Shown piece by piece: positions 1 through 9,192 of a stretch of DNA of 64,000 nt. The translations under genes were made by a program, and so were the position numbers. Position 1 is the stretch's first letter, and every line of letters starts with the position of its first letter. Below the pieces are notes generated by a model that was given only the letters and a program-made list of their open reading frames with translations, had not been told where the DNA came from and did no database searches. Location of the stretch: positions 727,816 through 791,815 of the forward strand of contig JACKOJ010000001.1 in the NCBI GenBank assembly GCA_024234325.1. Direction: 5' to 3'. The DNA is from Pseudomonadales bacterium. Its GTDB lineage: Bacteria; Pseudomonadota; Gammaproteobacteria; Pseudomonadales; Pseudohongiellaceae.

Positions 1-797
1 TCATCGCGAAGCTGCACATAGTGCACCCCCGCCTGCAGACGCCCTTCCATGAACCAGGTTTCGTAGCGCGGTCTGCGCATCAGGCACAGGGAACTGGACG
101 ACAGAATCCATTTCAGATTCGTCGCCACATCATTGCCCTCTGCGGAAATCACAAATTTGTGCCGCAACTGCTCCTCGATCGACAGTCGATGCTTCTGCTT
201 CTCCGGGTTGTCCCCGATCGGCACCCTGTTGGACTGCCCGACATCGCAGCGCGGGTGACGGAACCAGTCCTGCACCAGCAGGGAACGATGATGTCCGGGC
301 TTGGCCTTGCCGCGCCAGACGGCGGTATCCGTCTTCCGGGCAAAGTCATAGGGATCGTTCACGAACACATAGTGGCGGACCTGGTTCAGCTTGAGCAGAA
401 CGGAATTCTGATTGTCTCCCGCAATCGGTCGGCTCTTGAGCAGGCAGGGTTGCGACGGCACCTGAATCACATCGCCAAACTCATGATGGAAACGGGCCTG
501 TTTCGGAAAATAGCGCATCAGTGCCCGCAGATCACAGTAATAGGCGGACTGCTGGCGAGCACTCAACTGGGTCATGCACTGACCCTGTTCAACCGCAAAC
601 CCCCGGCCCAGCTTGTTGTAGTACTCCACACGCTGCCACACGGCGTCCAGTTCAGACTCCGGTATGGCCCGTAGCAGTCTGCCCCGGTTGCCCAGGAAAT
701 AGCTGTCGGGAATCGCCCGCGAGAGAAATACCCGCAGGTAAAACGCCAGTTTGGAGTTCTTGCGCGGATGCCGCATCAGAGGAAGTGTGGATTGCAT
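1..797 (-). CDS. GT90 (CAP10-type) glycosyltransferase, partial
   Basis: Reading the minus strand from an ATG at 797 gives about 265 codons that run off the left edge without a stop, so the C-terminus is missing. The segments 'SNRVPIGD', 'KFVISAEGNDVATNLKW' and 'YETWFMEGRL' match the pattern of the CAP10/GT90 family, which in Gram-negative bacteria includes lipopolysaccharide core sugar transferases that use nucleotide sugars at the cytoplasmic face of the inner membrane. No signal peptide is visible. The gene diverges from the malic enzyme gene across about 170 bases. The family call is fairly secure; acceptor and donor sugars cannot be read from the sequence. Confidence 0.75.
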   Translation of the reverse strand, partial: MQSTLPLMRHPRKNSKLAFYLRVFLSRAIPDSYFLGNRGRLLRAIPESELDAVWQRVEYYNKLGRGFAVEQGQCMTQLSARQQSAYYCDLRALMRYFPKQARFHHEFGDVIQVPSQPCLLKSRPIAGDNQNSVLLKLNQVRHYVFVNDPYDFARKTDTAVWRGKAKPGHHRSLLVQDWFRHPRCDVGQSNRVPIGDNPEKQKHRLSIEEQLRHKFVISAEGNDVATNLKWILSSSSLCLMRRPRYETWFMEGRLQAGVHYVQLRD

Positions 798-965
798 GAG
801 GGTGCTGCCGTGGCTCGGAAAACGACAGATTAAGACCCATTCATTGCAGGCATGCGTCGTTTCCGCGTCATTCTGATGACATTCTGTAAGACAGCAAACG
901 GATCGACGCCATACTGGTCGATTGGGTATAGTGGCTGCTTCAACTGATTTCGACACGAGGACTCA

Positions 966-2666
966 ATGGCCACACCCCGTCCCCTGTACATCTCCTATGC
1001 CGGCCCCAGCCTGCTGGAAACGCCACTGCTGAACAAAGGTTCCGGCTTTACCGAACGCGAGCGCCGCACCTTCAACCTGATGGGGCTGTTGCCCCCCCGC
1101 TACGAAAGTATCGACGAACAGGTAGAGCGTGCCTACATGCAGTACCGCAGCTTCGAGGAGCCGATCAACAAGCACATCTATCTGCGCGCCGTACAGGACA
1201 ACAACGAAACCCTCTTCTATCGGCTGATCAGCGACCACCTGGTAGAGATGCTGCCCATCATCTACACCCCGACGGTAGGCGATGCCTGCGAGCATTTCTC
1301 GGACATCTACCGCAGTGCTCGCGGCATTTTCGTGTCCTACGAAGAAAAAGAGTTCATGAGTGACATCATGCACAGCGTGACCAAGGACAAGGTCAAGGTC
1401 ATCGTGGTCACGGACGGTGAGCGCGTGCTGGGGCTCGGCGACCAGGGCATCGGGGGCATGGGCATCACCATCGGCAAGCTGTCCATCTATACCTCCTGCG
1501 GCGGCATCAGCCCGGCCTATACCCTGCCTGTGGCGCTGGATGTCGGCACCAACAACAAGACACTGCTGGACGATCCCATGTACATGGGCATGCGCCATCC
1601 CCGCATTACCGGCGAGGAGTACACGGCCTTCGTGGACGCCTTCATCGACGCGGCCCAGGAGCGCTGGCCGGGCGTGCTGATCCAGTTCGAGGACTTTGCC
1701 CAGCCCAACGCGATGCCCCTGCTGCAGCGCCATCGCGACCGTGTGTGCTGCTTCAATGACGACATTCAGGGCACGGCGGCAGTGACCCTGGGCACCCTGC
1801 TGGCAGCCTGCCGAAAGAAGCGCGTGCAACTCAAGGATCAGAAAGTGGTCTTCGTAGGTGCTGGATCTGCTGGCTGCGGCATTGCGGAGCTGATCATCAA
1901 TGCCATGGTGGCCCAGGGGGCAGAGGAAGCGCAGGCGCGCTCGCAGATCTACATGGTGGATCGCCACGGCCTGCTGACAGAAGGCATGGAAAACCTGATG
2001 GACTTCCAGGAACGTCTGCTGCAACCGGCAGCAAGAGTGGCAGACTGGACCCTGAGCGGCGAGGGCCCGTGGGCAAGCCTGCTGGATGTGGTAACGCACG
2101 TGCAGCCCGATATTCTGATCGGGGTTTCCGGCAAGCCGGGCCTGTTCACCGAAGCGGTCATCCGCCAGATGCATCGCACCTGCGCGCAGCCCATCATCCT
2201 GCCACTCAGCAATCCCTCACGCCATGTCGAGGCACACCCGCGCCAGGTCATGGAATGGACACAGGGCCAGGCCATCGTCGCTACCGGCAGCCCCTTCGGG
2301 CGTGTGGAGTTTGACGAACGCAGTTTCGCGATTGCTCAGTGCAACAACAGCTACATCTTCCCCGGCATCGGCCTGGGCGTGATCTCCTGCAAGGCGGCGC
2401 GCGTGACCGACGAAATGCTGATGACCGCCAGCACCACGCTCGCCGAGAGCGCACCGGAGTCGGACGATCCCACGCATTCCGTCCTGCCGCCACTGACCGA
2501 TCTGCCGCGCATCAGCCGCCGCATTGCCTTCGCGGTGGCGAAGGTCGCCATGCAGCAGGGGCACGCAAGGGAAATGACAGACGAGGAGTTGAGTGGAACA
2601 ATAGAGCGCAACTTCTGGACACCGACCTATCGCGAATACCGCCGCATTGCAACGCGAGCCCGTTGA
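966..2666 (+). CDS. maeA: NAD-dependent malic enzyme (oxaloacetate-decarboxylating)
   Basis: This enzyme converts malate plus NAD to pyruvate, CO2 and NADH in the cytoplasm. The 566 residues are the usual length for the large bacterial MaeA/SfcA type. Visible landmarks are 'IYTPTVGDAC' (about 99-108, catalytic Tyr), 'LGDQGIGGMG' (157-166), the Lys at about 171, the metal-binding 'FEDF' (241-244) and 'NDDIQGT' (264-270), and the dinucleotide-binding 'GAGSAGCG' (298-305). A GAGG ribosome-binding sequence lies 6 bases before the ATG. A TATAGT box at 927-932 could be its -10 element, but no good -35 accompanies it. With pckA 6.5 kb away it links the C4 acids of the TCA cycle to pyruvate and PEP. 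Confidence 0.95.
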   Translation: MATPRPLYISYAGPSLLETPLLNKGSGFTERERRTFNLMGLLPPRYESIDEQVERAYMQYRSFEEPINKHIYLRAVQDNNETLFYRLISDHLVEMLPIIYTPTVGDACEHFSDIYRSARGIFVSYEEKEFMSDIMHSVTKDKVKVIVVTDGERVLGLGDQGIGGMGITIGKLSIYTSCGGISPAYTLPVALDVGTNNKTLLDDPMYMGMRHPRITGEEYTAFVDAFIDAAQERWPGVLIQFEDFAQPNAMPLLQRHRDRVCCFNDDIQGTAAVTLGTLLAACRKKRVQLKDQKVVFVGAGSAGCGIAELIINAMVAQGAEEAQARSQIYMVDRHGLLTEGMENLMDFQERLLQPAARVADWTLSGEGPWASLLDVVTHVQPDILIGVSGKPGLFTEAVIRQMHRTCAQPIILPLSNPSRHVEAHPRQVMEWTQGQAIVATGSPFGRVEFDERSFAIAQCNNSYIFPGIGLGVISCKAARVTDEMLMTASTTLAESAPESDDPTHSVLPPLTDLPRISRRIAFAVAKVAMQQGHAREMTDEELSGTIERNFWTPTYREYRRIATRAR

Positions 2667-2714
2667 CACACAGGAAACCGAAAGCCAACGGCCTGGGACA
2701 CAAGAGAACAAGGC

Positions 2715-3713
2715 ATGAGCATCCGCAGGACCCTGATCATCAGCACTCTTCTGGGCACATTGGGCCAGGCGCCGGCCGCCCTGTCGCAGGACCCTGATCT
2801 TGTCGCCCGCGCGCAGGGGGGAGACCCGGCTGCCCAGACGGAACTCGGCTATGTCTATGCCATCGGCGACGGCGTGCAGCAGGACTTCAAGGAAGCTCTG
2901 AAATGGTTTCTTGCCGGCACCCGCCAGGGCTATGCCGACGCGCAATACAATTACGGCAACATGTTCGCCAACGGCTTTGGCGTTCGGCAGGATTTCAGGG
3001 AAGCGCTGAACTGGTACCGGCTCGCCGCGTCGCAGAATCATATGCGTGCGCAGTACAACCTGGGCTTTATGTACGACAACGGCCAGGGGGTAACGCGAAA
3101 CTACGAGGAAGCCGCCAAATGGTACCGCGCTGCGGCCGAACAGGGGCACGCAGCGGCCCAGAACGCACTGGGCGTGATGTACAAGTATGGCTATGGCGTG
3201 AAACAGGACTACGCGGAGGCGCTGAAGTGGCTGAAGATTTCCGCCGAGGCAGGCTATCCCACCGGGCAGTTCAATCTGGGCGCCATGTACGTCAATGCCA
3301 CCGGCGTGCCACAGGACTATGCGGAGGCTGCCAAGTGGTATGAACTGGCGGCAGACAGCGGCAATGTCTCCGCGCAGTTCAATCTGGCCGATATGTATAT
3401 TGCCGGGCACGGGGTGGATCGCAACTACGGGCGCGCCGCGGAGCTGTACCTTGCCGCTGCCCGGCAGGGGCACTCGGAGGCGCAATACAATATTGGGGAA
3501 ATGTACGCAGCGGGTTACGGTGTGCAGCAAAGCTATGTCGTGGGCTACGCCTGGGCCGACATCTCGTCACAGACCTCGGATGTGTTCCACCGCAGCCGCG
3601 CCAATCGCAACCGTGATTCCATGGCGACGCAGATGACGCCGGAACAGATCGAGGAGGCCAAGGCTCTGGCCTCCCGCTGTCTCGAATCCGGCTATAGGGA
3701 CTGCACTCCCTGA
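2715..3713 (+). CDS. Secreted Sel1-repeat protein A
   Basis: The 332-residue protein has an N-terminal signal peptide ending near 'APAALSQ'. About seven Sel1 (TPR-like) repeats of roughly 36 residues follow, recognisable by phrases such as 'AAKWYRAAAEQGHAAAQNALG' broken by 'YGYGVKQDYAEALKW'. Sel1 solenoids bind proteins, so an envelope adaptor role is likely but the partner is unknown. The C-terminus ends in 'SRCLESGYRDC', almost the same as the end of the neighbouring Sel1 gene on the other strand (3730-4728), so the two are tail-to-tail paralogues only 16 bases apart. It lies 48 bases after maeA and could be co-transcribed with it. Confidence 0.88.
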   Translation: MSIRRTLIISTLLGTLGQAPAALSQDPDLVARAQGGDPAAQTELGYVYAIGDGVQQDFKEALKWFLAGTRQGYADAQYNYGNMFANGFGVRQDFREALNWYRLAASQNHMRAQYNLGFMYDNGQGVTRNYEEAAKWYRAAAEQGHAAAQNALGVMYKYGYGVKQDYAEALKWLKISAEAGYPTGQFNLGAMYVNATGVPQDYAEAAKWYELAADSGNVSAQFNLADMYIAGHGVDRNYGRAAELYLAAARQGHSEAQYNIGEMYAAGYGVQQSYVVGYAWADISSQTSDVFHRSRANRNRDSMATQMTPEQIEEAKALASRCLESGYRDCTP

Positions 3714-3729
3714 CGCCGGGAAAACAGGC

Positions 3730-4728
3730 TTACTCGCAGTCGCGATAGCGGCTCTCAAGGCATCTGTCTGACAGTTGACTGCCTTCCTGCAACTGCTCGG
3801 GACTCAGCATGGCTTCGAGCTGCTCGCGGTTTTCCGTGAAACGCTCCTTCTCCGGGCCGGTCGCAGTCTGGGAGGCCAACTTCAGCCAGGCATAGGCGCG
3901 CACCGGACTCTCGGCCACTCCCTGTCCGGCCTCGTACATCAGGCCGAGGTTGTTCTGTGAGCTGGGGTGCCCCTGGGCCGCAGCCATGCGATACCAGCGA
4001 AACGCCTCTTCGTAGTTCTGTTCCAGGCCTTCTCCGGTTTCATACATGGCAGCCATGCTGAACATTGCGGCGATATGCCCCTGCTCCGCAGCCATGCGAT
4101 AGTAGTGCGCGGCCTCCTCGTAACTCTGATCCACGCCCAGACCGTCGCGATACATCAGCGCCATGCTGAACTGTGCCGCCACCTCGCCCTGCTCCGCTGC
4201 CATCCTGTAGTAACGGGCCGCTTCCTCGTAGCTCTGCGGAATACCCTGCCCGCTCAGATTCATCTCCGCCAGCGTAAGCTGGGCGCCCACATCCCCCTGC
4301 TCTGCCGCCATCTTGTAATAACGGGCCGCCTCAGCGTAATTGGTTTCCAGCCCACGACCACTGACGTACAGGGCCGCCAGACTGATCTGTGCCATCAACT
4401 CCCCCTGCTCCGCAGCAAGGGCAAACCACTTGGCCGCTTCCTGGAAGTCCTGCGGCACGCCCATGCCGAAGTTGTACAGGACCCCCAGATTCAACTGAGC
4501 GTTGGCGCGACCCTGCTCGGCGGCAGCGAGGTACCATTTGATCGCCTGCTGAATATCGGGGGTGACTCCCTGCCCGGTGTGGTAGAGCACGGCCAGATTG
4601 TTCTGAGCCTCGGCATCCCCTGCTTCTGCAAGGCGCGTGAGCTCGGTAACCCCGTAGTTCTGGGCGTACACGCTGGAACAGGCAAGGGTAACCAGCAAAA
4701 TCAGGCACTTGAGTTTTTTGACTAACAT
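3730..4728 (-). CDS. Secreted Sel1-repeat protein B
   Basis: The 332-residue protein starts with a clear signal peptide ('CLILLVTLACSSVYA'). At least seven Sel1 repeats follow, several nearly identical to each other ('YEEAARYYRMAAEQG'). Its last residues 'DRCLESRYRDC' match the C-terminal motif of the convergent paralogue at 2715-3713; the shared Cys pair could form a disulfide in the periplasm. Both proteins have exactly 332 residues, which suggests an inverted duplication followed by divergence. Function is unknown beyond protein-protein scaffolding. Confidence 0.88.
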   Translation of the reverse strand: MLVKKLKCLILLVTLACSSVYAQNYGVTELTRLAEAGDAEAQNNLAVLYHTGQGVTPDIQQAIKWYLAAAEQGRANAQLNLGVLYNFGMGVPQDFQEAAKWFALAAEQGELMAQISLAALYVSGRGLETNYAEAARYYKMAAEQGDVGAQLTLAEMNLSGQGIPQSYEEAARYYRMAAEQGEVAAQFSMALMYRDGLGVDQSYEEAAHYYRMAAEQGHIAAMFSMAAMYETGEGLEQNYEEAFRWYRMAAAQGHPSSQNNLGLMYEAGQGVAESPVRAYAWLKLASQTATGPEKERFTENREQLEAMLSPEQLQEGSQLSDRCLESRYRDCE

Positions 4729-4915
4729 GGTTCTGCTTTCCTATAGGTCACCGGCCAAATTGCTCAGCCGGGTGTTTCTTATTTGTGTAATGAAAGATGC
4801 GGAATCGGCAGAACTCCTCTTCCCCGTTCCGGCGTATCGAAGTGGAATCCTAGACCCAAAGCCCGCAAAAGGAAAGTTTGGTCAATTCCAGAAGCTGGCG
4901 GTATGATGCCCGATC

Positions 4916-6166
4916 ATGAAGAACTCCCTTTTTCCAGGCACCCTGTTTGCCCTTCTGCTGCTGACGCAGTGTCAGTCGTCTGCTGCGCCCTCGGGCGAGG
5001 CTGCTGAACTTCTGGACCGCTTCTGGCAGACAGACACCGTAGCGGAAGCCGCCAGCATCGCGCCGGCGTTGAGCGCACAGGCCGGCAACGTAGACACCCT
5101 TTACCAGTGGCTTAAGGCAGACCCGCAATACTCTGCAGACGTGCCGGTCGGCCAGGTGTCCCTGTCACGCACCGATGCCAGCGGCACGGAGTTTCCCTAT
5201 GTCTTGCTGGTGCCGGAAGATTACACCCCATCGCGAGCCTATCCGGTGGAGTTCAATCTGCATGGAGGTGTCAACCGACCCAAGATTCAACCGGGCGAAT
5301 CCGCCTGGCGTCAGGGCTATGACGCACTGAAACTGCCGGGTCGCATTGTGGTGGCACCGGTGGCCTGGTCTGACGCTTTCTGGTGGCTCGACAATCAGGC
5401 CGATAATCTGCCTGCCATCCTGCACAAAGTGAAACAGACCTATCATGTCGATGACAACCGGGTGTACCTGACCGGAGTTTCGGATGGCGGTACCGGCTCC
5501 TACTTCTTTGCCTTCATGCAGCCCACCGAATGGGCCGCGTTCCTGCCCTATATCGGTCATCCAGGTGTGCTGAGCAACCCTCGCGCCCGAATCAGCTATC
5601 CGCTGTTCTTTGAGAACCTGCCGGGCAAGCCGCTCTTCATCGTCAACAGCGAGAACGATCGTCTCTACCCGGCCCGGGTGATCACGCCCTATATCGATCT
5701 GATGACGCAGGCGAAAGCAGACTTTGTCTACACGGTGATTGCGGACGGCGAACACAACACTGCCTGGATGCCCGATCAGATCGACCGTATTGAAGCCTTC
5801 AAACGGGAACATGTGCGAGACCCGCTTCCCGACCGCCTGCAATGGATCACCGACCGCACGGATCGCTACAACCGCAACCACTGGATCCGCCTCGATGGCC
5901 TGCGCACAGAGGGGGAGCCAGGGCGCCTTATTGTGGAGCGCCAGGGCAATCAGATTACCGTAAACGCTGTTTACGTGACCGACTTCACCCTGCTGTTGAA
6001 CCCCGAGGAAGTGGACTTCAGCCAACCTGTCACCGTGACCGTCAACGGCAAAGTGGTGCAGTCCGGCATGATTGCGCAAAGTGCGGACACGCTGCTGAAA
6101 TGGGCGGCGAAGGATCGCGACCGCAGCATGCTCTTCACCGCCGAGCTGAATCTGCACACGCCTTGA
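4916..6166 (+). CDS. Exported alpha/beta-hydrolase (esterase/peptidase-like)
   Basis: The 416-residue protein has a hydrophobic N-terminus (residues 4-23) that serves as a signal peptide. The 'LLTQC' at 15-19 looks like a lipobox, but Gln before the Cys is not canonical, so a lipoprotein is unproven. The hydrolase core shows the oxyanion strand 'FNLHGGVN' (113-120), the nucleophile elbow 'TGVSDGGTGS' with Ser 189, a likely acid in 'NSENDRLYP' and a catalytic His in 'ADGEHNTAW'. This resembles feruloyl/PHB-depolymerase-like esterases. A TATGAT box at 4902-4907 is so close to the ATG that a very short leader is possible. It ends 9 bases before convergent cysQ. Confidence 0.75.
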   Translation: MKNSLFPGTLFALLLLTQCQSSAAPSGEAAELLDRFWQTDTVAEAASIAPALSAQAGNVDTLYQWLKADPQYSADVPVGQVSLSRTDASGTEFPYVLLVPEDYTPSRAYPVEFNLHGGVNRPKIQPGESAWRQGYDALKLPGRIVVAPVAWSDAFWWLDNQADNLPAILHKVKQTYHVDDNRVYLTGVSDGGTGSYFFAFMQPTEWAAFLPYIGHPGVLSNPRARISYPLFFENLPGKPLFIVNSENDRLYPARVITPYIDLMTQAKADFVYTVIADGEHNTAWMPDQIDRIEAFKREHVRDPLPDRLQWITDRTDRYNRNHWIRLDGLRTEGEPGRLIVERQGNQITVNAVYVTDFTLLLNPEEVDFSQPVTVTVNGKVVQSGMIAQSADTLLKWAAKDRDRSMLFTAELNLHTP

Positions 6167-6175
6167 CGCTGCGGT

Positions 6176-7015
6176 CTAGGGATCAATGCGTCCCAGCAGT
6201 TGGGCCCAATCCTGACGCGTATCCCCCACTGCCACAAACGACGGATTGAGGATGCTTTCCTTGCCGTTATAGGCCAGCACACTGAACTGTGCATTCATCA
6301 CCTGACCGCCCGCCGCCTCCAGAATCACCTGGGCTGCAGCCGTGTCCCACTCGCAGGTGGGACCGAGACGGACGTATAGATCGGCCTTGCCTTCGGCAAT
6401 CGCACAGAATTTCAGGGAGCTGCCCAGATTCATCAGGGTCATGCTGGCAAACCGCGGCGCCAAGCCCTCCAGCACTCCGCGCAAAGGGCCAGCGCCATGT
6501 CGACGGCTCGCCATCACCACGAGTTCCTGCTGGCGGATGTCCTCCGCCAGAGCACGGGTACGAATCGGCTGAAACACTCCCTCGCCCTCCCGCTTCCATG
6601 CGCCGAGACCCAGCACGCCCGCCCAGGTGGTTTCCGTCACGGGAGCATGAATCACACCCAGCACGGGAACGGCATCCCGCACCAGGGCAATGTTGACGGT
6701 GAATTCGCCATTGCGACTGACGAATTCCCGCGTGCCGTCCAGCGGATCCACCAACCAGTACTGCTGCCAGTGACGCCGCTGCGAATAGGGAGGAAGGGCC
6801 GCCTCTTCGGACACCACCGGAACCTCCGGTGTCAGCGCCGCGAGCGCCCGGCAGATATACGCGTTGGCCCGCGTGTCCGCCTCGGTCAGAGGGGATTCAT
6901 CCTGCTTGCGGACAACCTCAATGTCACCCGACTGGCGATACACGGCCATAATCTCCTGACCAGCCTCCGCGGCGATGCGGTCGATCGCCTGCATCAATTC
7001 GGTACTTTCGAGCAT
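6176..7015 (-). CDS. cysQ: 3'(2'),5'-bisphosphate nucleotidase CysQ
   Basis: CysQ hydrolyses adenosine 3',5'-bisphosphate (PAP), the by-product of sulfate assimilation, to AMP. The 279-residue product shows the metal-binding signatures of the inositol-monophosphatase superfamily: 'VSEEAALP', 'DPLDGTREF' and 'WDTAAAQVILEAAGG'. An upstream in-frame extension to 7099 lacks family similarity, so the ATG at 7015 (giving 'MLESTELMQAID') is chosen. The gene stands alone between an esterase-like gene and a divergent VOC gene. Confidence 0.93.
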   Translation of the reverse strand: MLESTELMQAIDRIAAEAGQEIMAVYRQSGDIEVVRKQDESPLTEADTRANAYICRALAALTPEVPVVSEEAALPPYSQRRHWQQYWLVDPLDGTREFVSRNGEFTVNIALVRDAVPVLGVIHAPVTETTWAGVLGLGAWKREGEGVFQPIRTRALAEDIRQQELVVMASRRHGAGPLRGVLEGLAPRFASMTLMNLGSSLKFCAIAEGKADLYVRLGPTCEWDTAAAQVILEAAGGQVMNAQFSVLAYNGKESILNPSFVAVGDTRQDWAQLLGRIDP

Positions 7016-7179
7016 CCTGTTTCTCCTGCACACTGCACGGGCTGGACAGCACACCCGTGATCGACTCCCCCATGGGCCAGATGCTAGCATGTTTCGCACG
7101 TGAGGCCGCCGACTCTGCAGGAATGGGGATCGGCAGGCTCCTCACGTGCCCGCACATAATAAGAATCAGGAGAACGAGA

Positions 7180-7980
7180 ATGCGATTACTGGCCCTGTTG
7201 TGCCTGTTACTGATGCCCCTTGCTGCCACACACGCGCAACTGGCCGTGCCCAACGAGGCGGGGCTGCGCTACGGACATGTTCATCTCAACGTTACAGACG
7301 TGGAGTTGCACAAACAGCTCTGGGTGAAACATTTCGGTGGCACCGCTGTGCAGAAGGGCTCACTGAACGTCGTGAAGATGCCGAACATGGCCGTGATTCT
7401 GACGGCACGGGAGCCAACCGGCGGTTCCGAGGAAACCGTGATGGATCATTTCGGTTTCAAGGTGCGCAACATCGCCAGCTTCCTTGCCAAGTGGCGAGCG
7501 GACGACCTGCCGGTGGGACGCGAATTCATCGGCGCAGAGGGGCAGGCCAACGCCTATGTCTGGATGCCGGACGGCGTGTACGTGGAGCTGCAGGAAGATC
7601 AGGCGCTGGCGGTTGAAATCATGCCCTACCACATCCATTTCTTTACCCCGGAATACGAATCCCTGCTGGCCTGGTATACCGAACTGCTCAACATCGAGGT
7701 ACGGCCCCGGGGATCGATTGCCACCACCACCAACGTGCCCGGCATGAACCTGAGCTTCAACAATGCCCGGGAAGAGCGCCTGCCGACCAAGGGCCGCGCG
7801 ATTGACCATATCGGGTTCGAGGTGGAAAACCTGGAGGCCTTCTGTCGCCTGCTGGAGGAAAAGGGCATCGTCTTTGACACTGCCTACCGCGACGTGCCCT
7901 CGCTGGGGTTGAAGATCGCCTTCATCACCGACCCTACCGGGGTGACGATTGAGTTCACCGAAGGCCTGGACGATTACTGA
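7180..7980 (+). CDS. Secreted VOC-family (glyoxalase-fold) protein
   Basis: The 266-residue protein carries a signal peptide ('LLALLCLLLMPLAATHA') followed by two vicinal-oxygen-chelate units: about residues 30-140 ('YGHVHLNVTDVELHKQLW') and 150-260 ('YHIHFFTPEYESLLAWYTE', ending 'DPTGVTIEFTE'). VOC proteins bind a metal for lyase, isomerase or dioxygenase chemistry. His and Glu candidates are present, but the reaction is not predictable, and an exported VOC protein is less usual than a cytoplasmic one. The ATG at 7180 was chosen because it starts the signal peptide and follows AGGAGAACGAGA; an upstream ATG at 7057 has no signal peptide. Confidence 0.8.
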   Translation: MRLLALLCLLLMPLAATHAQLAVPNEAGLRYGHVHLNVTDVELHKQLWVKHFGGTAVQKGSLNVVKMPNMAVILTAREPTGGSEETVMDHFGFKVRNIASFLAKWRADDLPVGREFIGAEGQANAYVWMPDGVYVELQEDQALAVEIMPYHIHFFTPEYESLLAWYTELLNIEVRPRGSIATTTNVPGMNLSFNNAREERLPTKGRAIDHIGFEVENLEAFCRLLEEKGIVFDTAYRDVPSLGLKIAFITDPTGVTIEFTEGLDDY

Positions 7981-7998
7981 CACGCGCAACGAGGACTG

Positions 7999-8685
7999 AT
8001 GCTGGACTGGAAAACCATCGACACCGTGCTGTTCGACATGGACGGCACCGTCCTCGACCTGCACTTCGACAACTACTTCTGGGAGGAGTTTGTTCCGGAA
8101 CGCTACGGCGCACTCCACGGCATGAACGCGCAGGACGCCTCAGCCCTGCTGCGCCGCCAGTACGCGGACGTAAAGGGAACACTGGACTGGTACTGCCTGG
8201 ACTTCTGGTCCTCGCGCCTGGCACTGGACATTGCGGCGCTGAAGGAAGAGGTGCGCCACAAGATTGCCTTGCGTCCGAACGCCCTGCCCTTTGTGCAGGC
8301 GCTGCGCAGACAGGGCAAGCAGGTGATGCTGGTGACCAACGCCCACCCTGGCAGTCTGAACCTGAAGATGGACCACACCGGCATAGCGGACCACTTCGAC
8401 CACCGCATCAGCTCACACGACTTCCGGCTGGCCAAGGAAAACGCCGGTTTCTGGCAGGCCCTGCGCCAACAGCTTCCCTATGAGCCCGGCCGTACTCTGC
8501 TCATTGACGACAGCCTTCCAGTGCTGCGGCAGGCACGCGCCGAAGGCATTGCCCACCTGCGCGCCATCCGCCAGCCGGACAGCCAGCGCGAGGCTGTCCC
8601 CGCAGACGACGCCTTTCCGCAGATCGACGATTTCGCCGACATCATGACAGGGCTGGATTCTTCCCATGACTCAGGACAGCAGTAA
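7999..8685 (+). CDS. yrfG: GMP/IMP 5'-nucleotidase YrfG (HAD family)
   Basis: The 228-residue HAD-superfamily phosphatase has motif I 'FDMDGTVLDL', motif II around 'LVTNAHP' and motif IV 'LLIDDSLPVL'. The 'DNYFWEEFVPE' and 'LDWYCLDFWS' segments are characteristic of E. coli YrfG, which dephosphorylates purine mononucleotides. The gene order yrfG-hslR-(hslO)-pckA, known from enterobacteria and pseudomonads, is kept here apart from hslO. It follows the VOC gene by 18 bases and overlaps hslR by 20 bases, so an operon is likely. Confidence 0.92.
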   Translation: MLDWKTIDTVLFDMDGTVLDLHFDNYFWEEFVPERYGALHGMNAQDASALLRRQYADVKGTLDWYCLDFWSSRLALDIAALKEEVRHKIALRPNALPFVQALRRQGKQVMLVTNAHPGSLNLKMDHTGIADHFDHRISSHDFRLAKENAGFWQALRQQLPYEPGRTLLIDDSLPVLRQARAEGIAHLRAIRQPDSQREAVPADDAFPQIDDFADIMTGLDSSHDSGQQ

Positions 8686-9067
8686 GGACAACGCCGTCAG
8701 GCTGGACAAGTGGCTATGGGCCGCCCGCCTCTACAAGACCCGCGCCATTGCCAAACAGGCTGTCGAGAGCGGCAAGGTGCAGAGCGCAGGCCAGAAGCTC
8801 AAGCCCGGACGGGAAGTGACCGAAGGCATGGAGCTGACGGTGCGCCAGGGTTGGGACGAGCGCACGATTCTGGTGACCGGGTTGTCCGAACAACGACGCG
8901 GCGCGCCGGAAGCGGCCCTGCTGTACAGGGAGACCGAGGAAAGCATCGCCCGCCGCGAGGAGCTGGGAGAACAGCGCCGCCTGCATGCACTGCTGCAGCA
9001 ACCCGCCAACCGTCCGGACAAGAAGGACCGGCGCCTGCGTCAGCAACTGAAACAACGAACGGAATGA
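8666..9067 (+). CDS. hslR: Ribosome-associated heat-shock protein Hsp15 (S4 domain)
   Basis: The 133-residue protein has an N-terminal S4 RNA-binding domain ('VRLDKWLWAARLYKTRAIA', about residues 10-70) and a basic, highly charged C-terminal tail. Hsp15 binds stalled 50S subunits that carry a nascent peptidyl-tRNA and helps recycle them after heat stress. The start overlaps the end of yrfG, which implies translational coupling. The redox chaperone gene hslO, usually found next in this order, is absent; pckA follows directly. Confidence 0.93.
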   Translation: MTQDSSKDNAVRLDKWLWAARLYKTRAIAKQAVESGKVQSAGQKLKPGREVTEGMELTVRQGWDERTILVTGLSEQRRGAPEAALLYRETEESIARREELGEQRRLHALLQQPANRPDKKDRRLRQQLKQRTE

Positions 9068-9192
9068 GTCCCGGGCCACTCTGTTAGGCAGGGCTCCGGT
9101 TTTTTGGCATAATCGCGCCTCGCGATCACGCGGCAACCCGCCCGAGATGCCGGCCACGCAGCAGGCAGCCTCTGCCTCAGGAGCGCCATGGA

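Noticed and set aside
963..2174. Long open frame antisense to malic enzyme
   Set aside because: It lies entirely inside maeA, has no recognisable domain and shows the His/Gln/Ala bias of a GC-rich shadow frame. The same applies to antisense frames at 17720-19252, 24618-25739, 32746-34536, 44428-46179 and 47920-49449.
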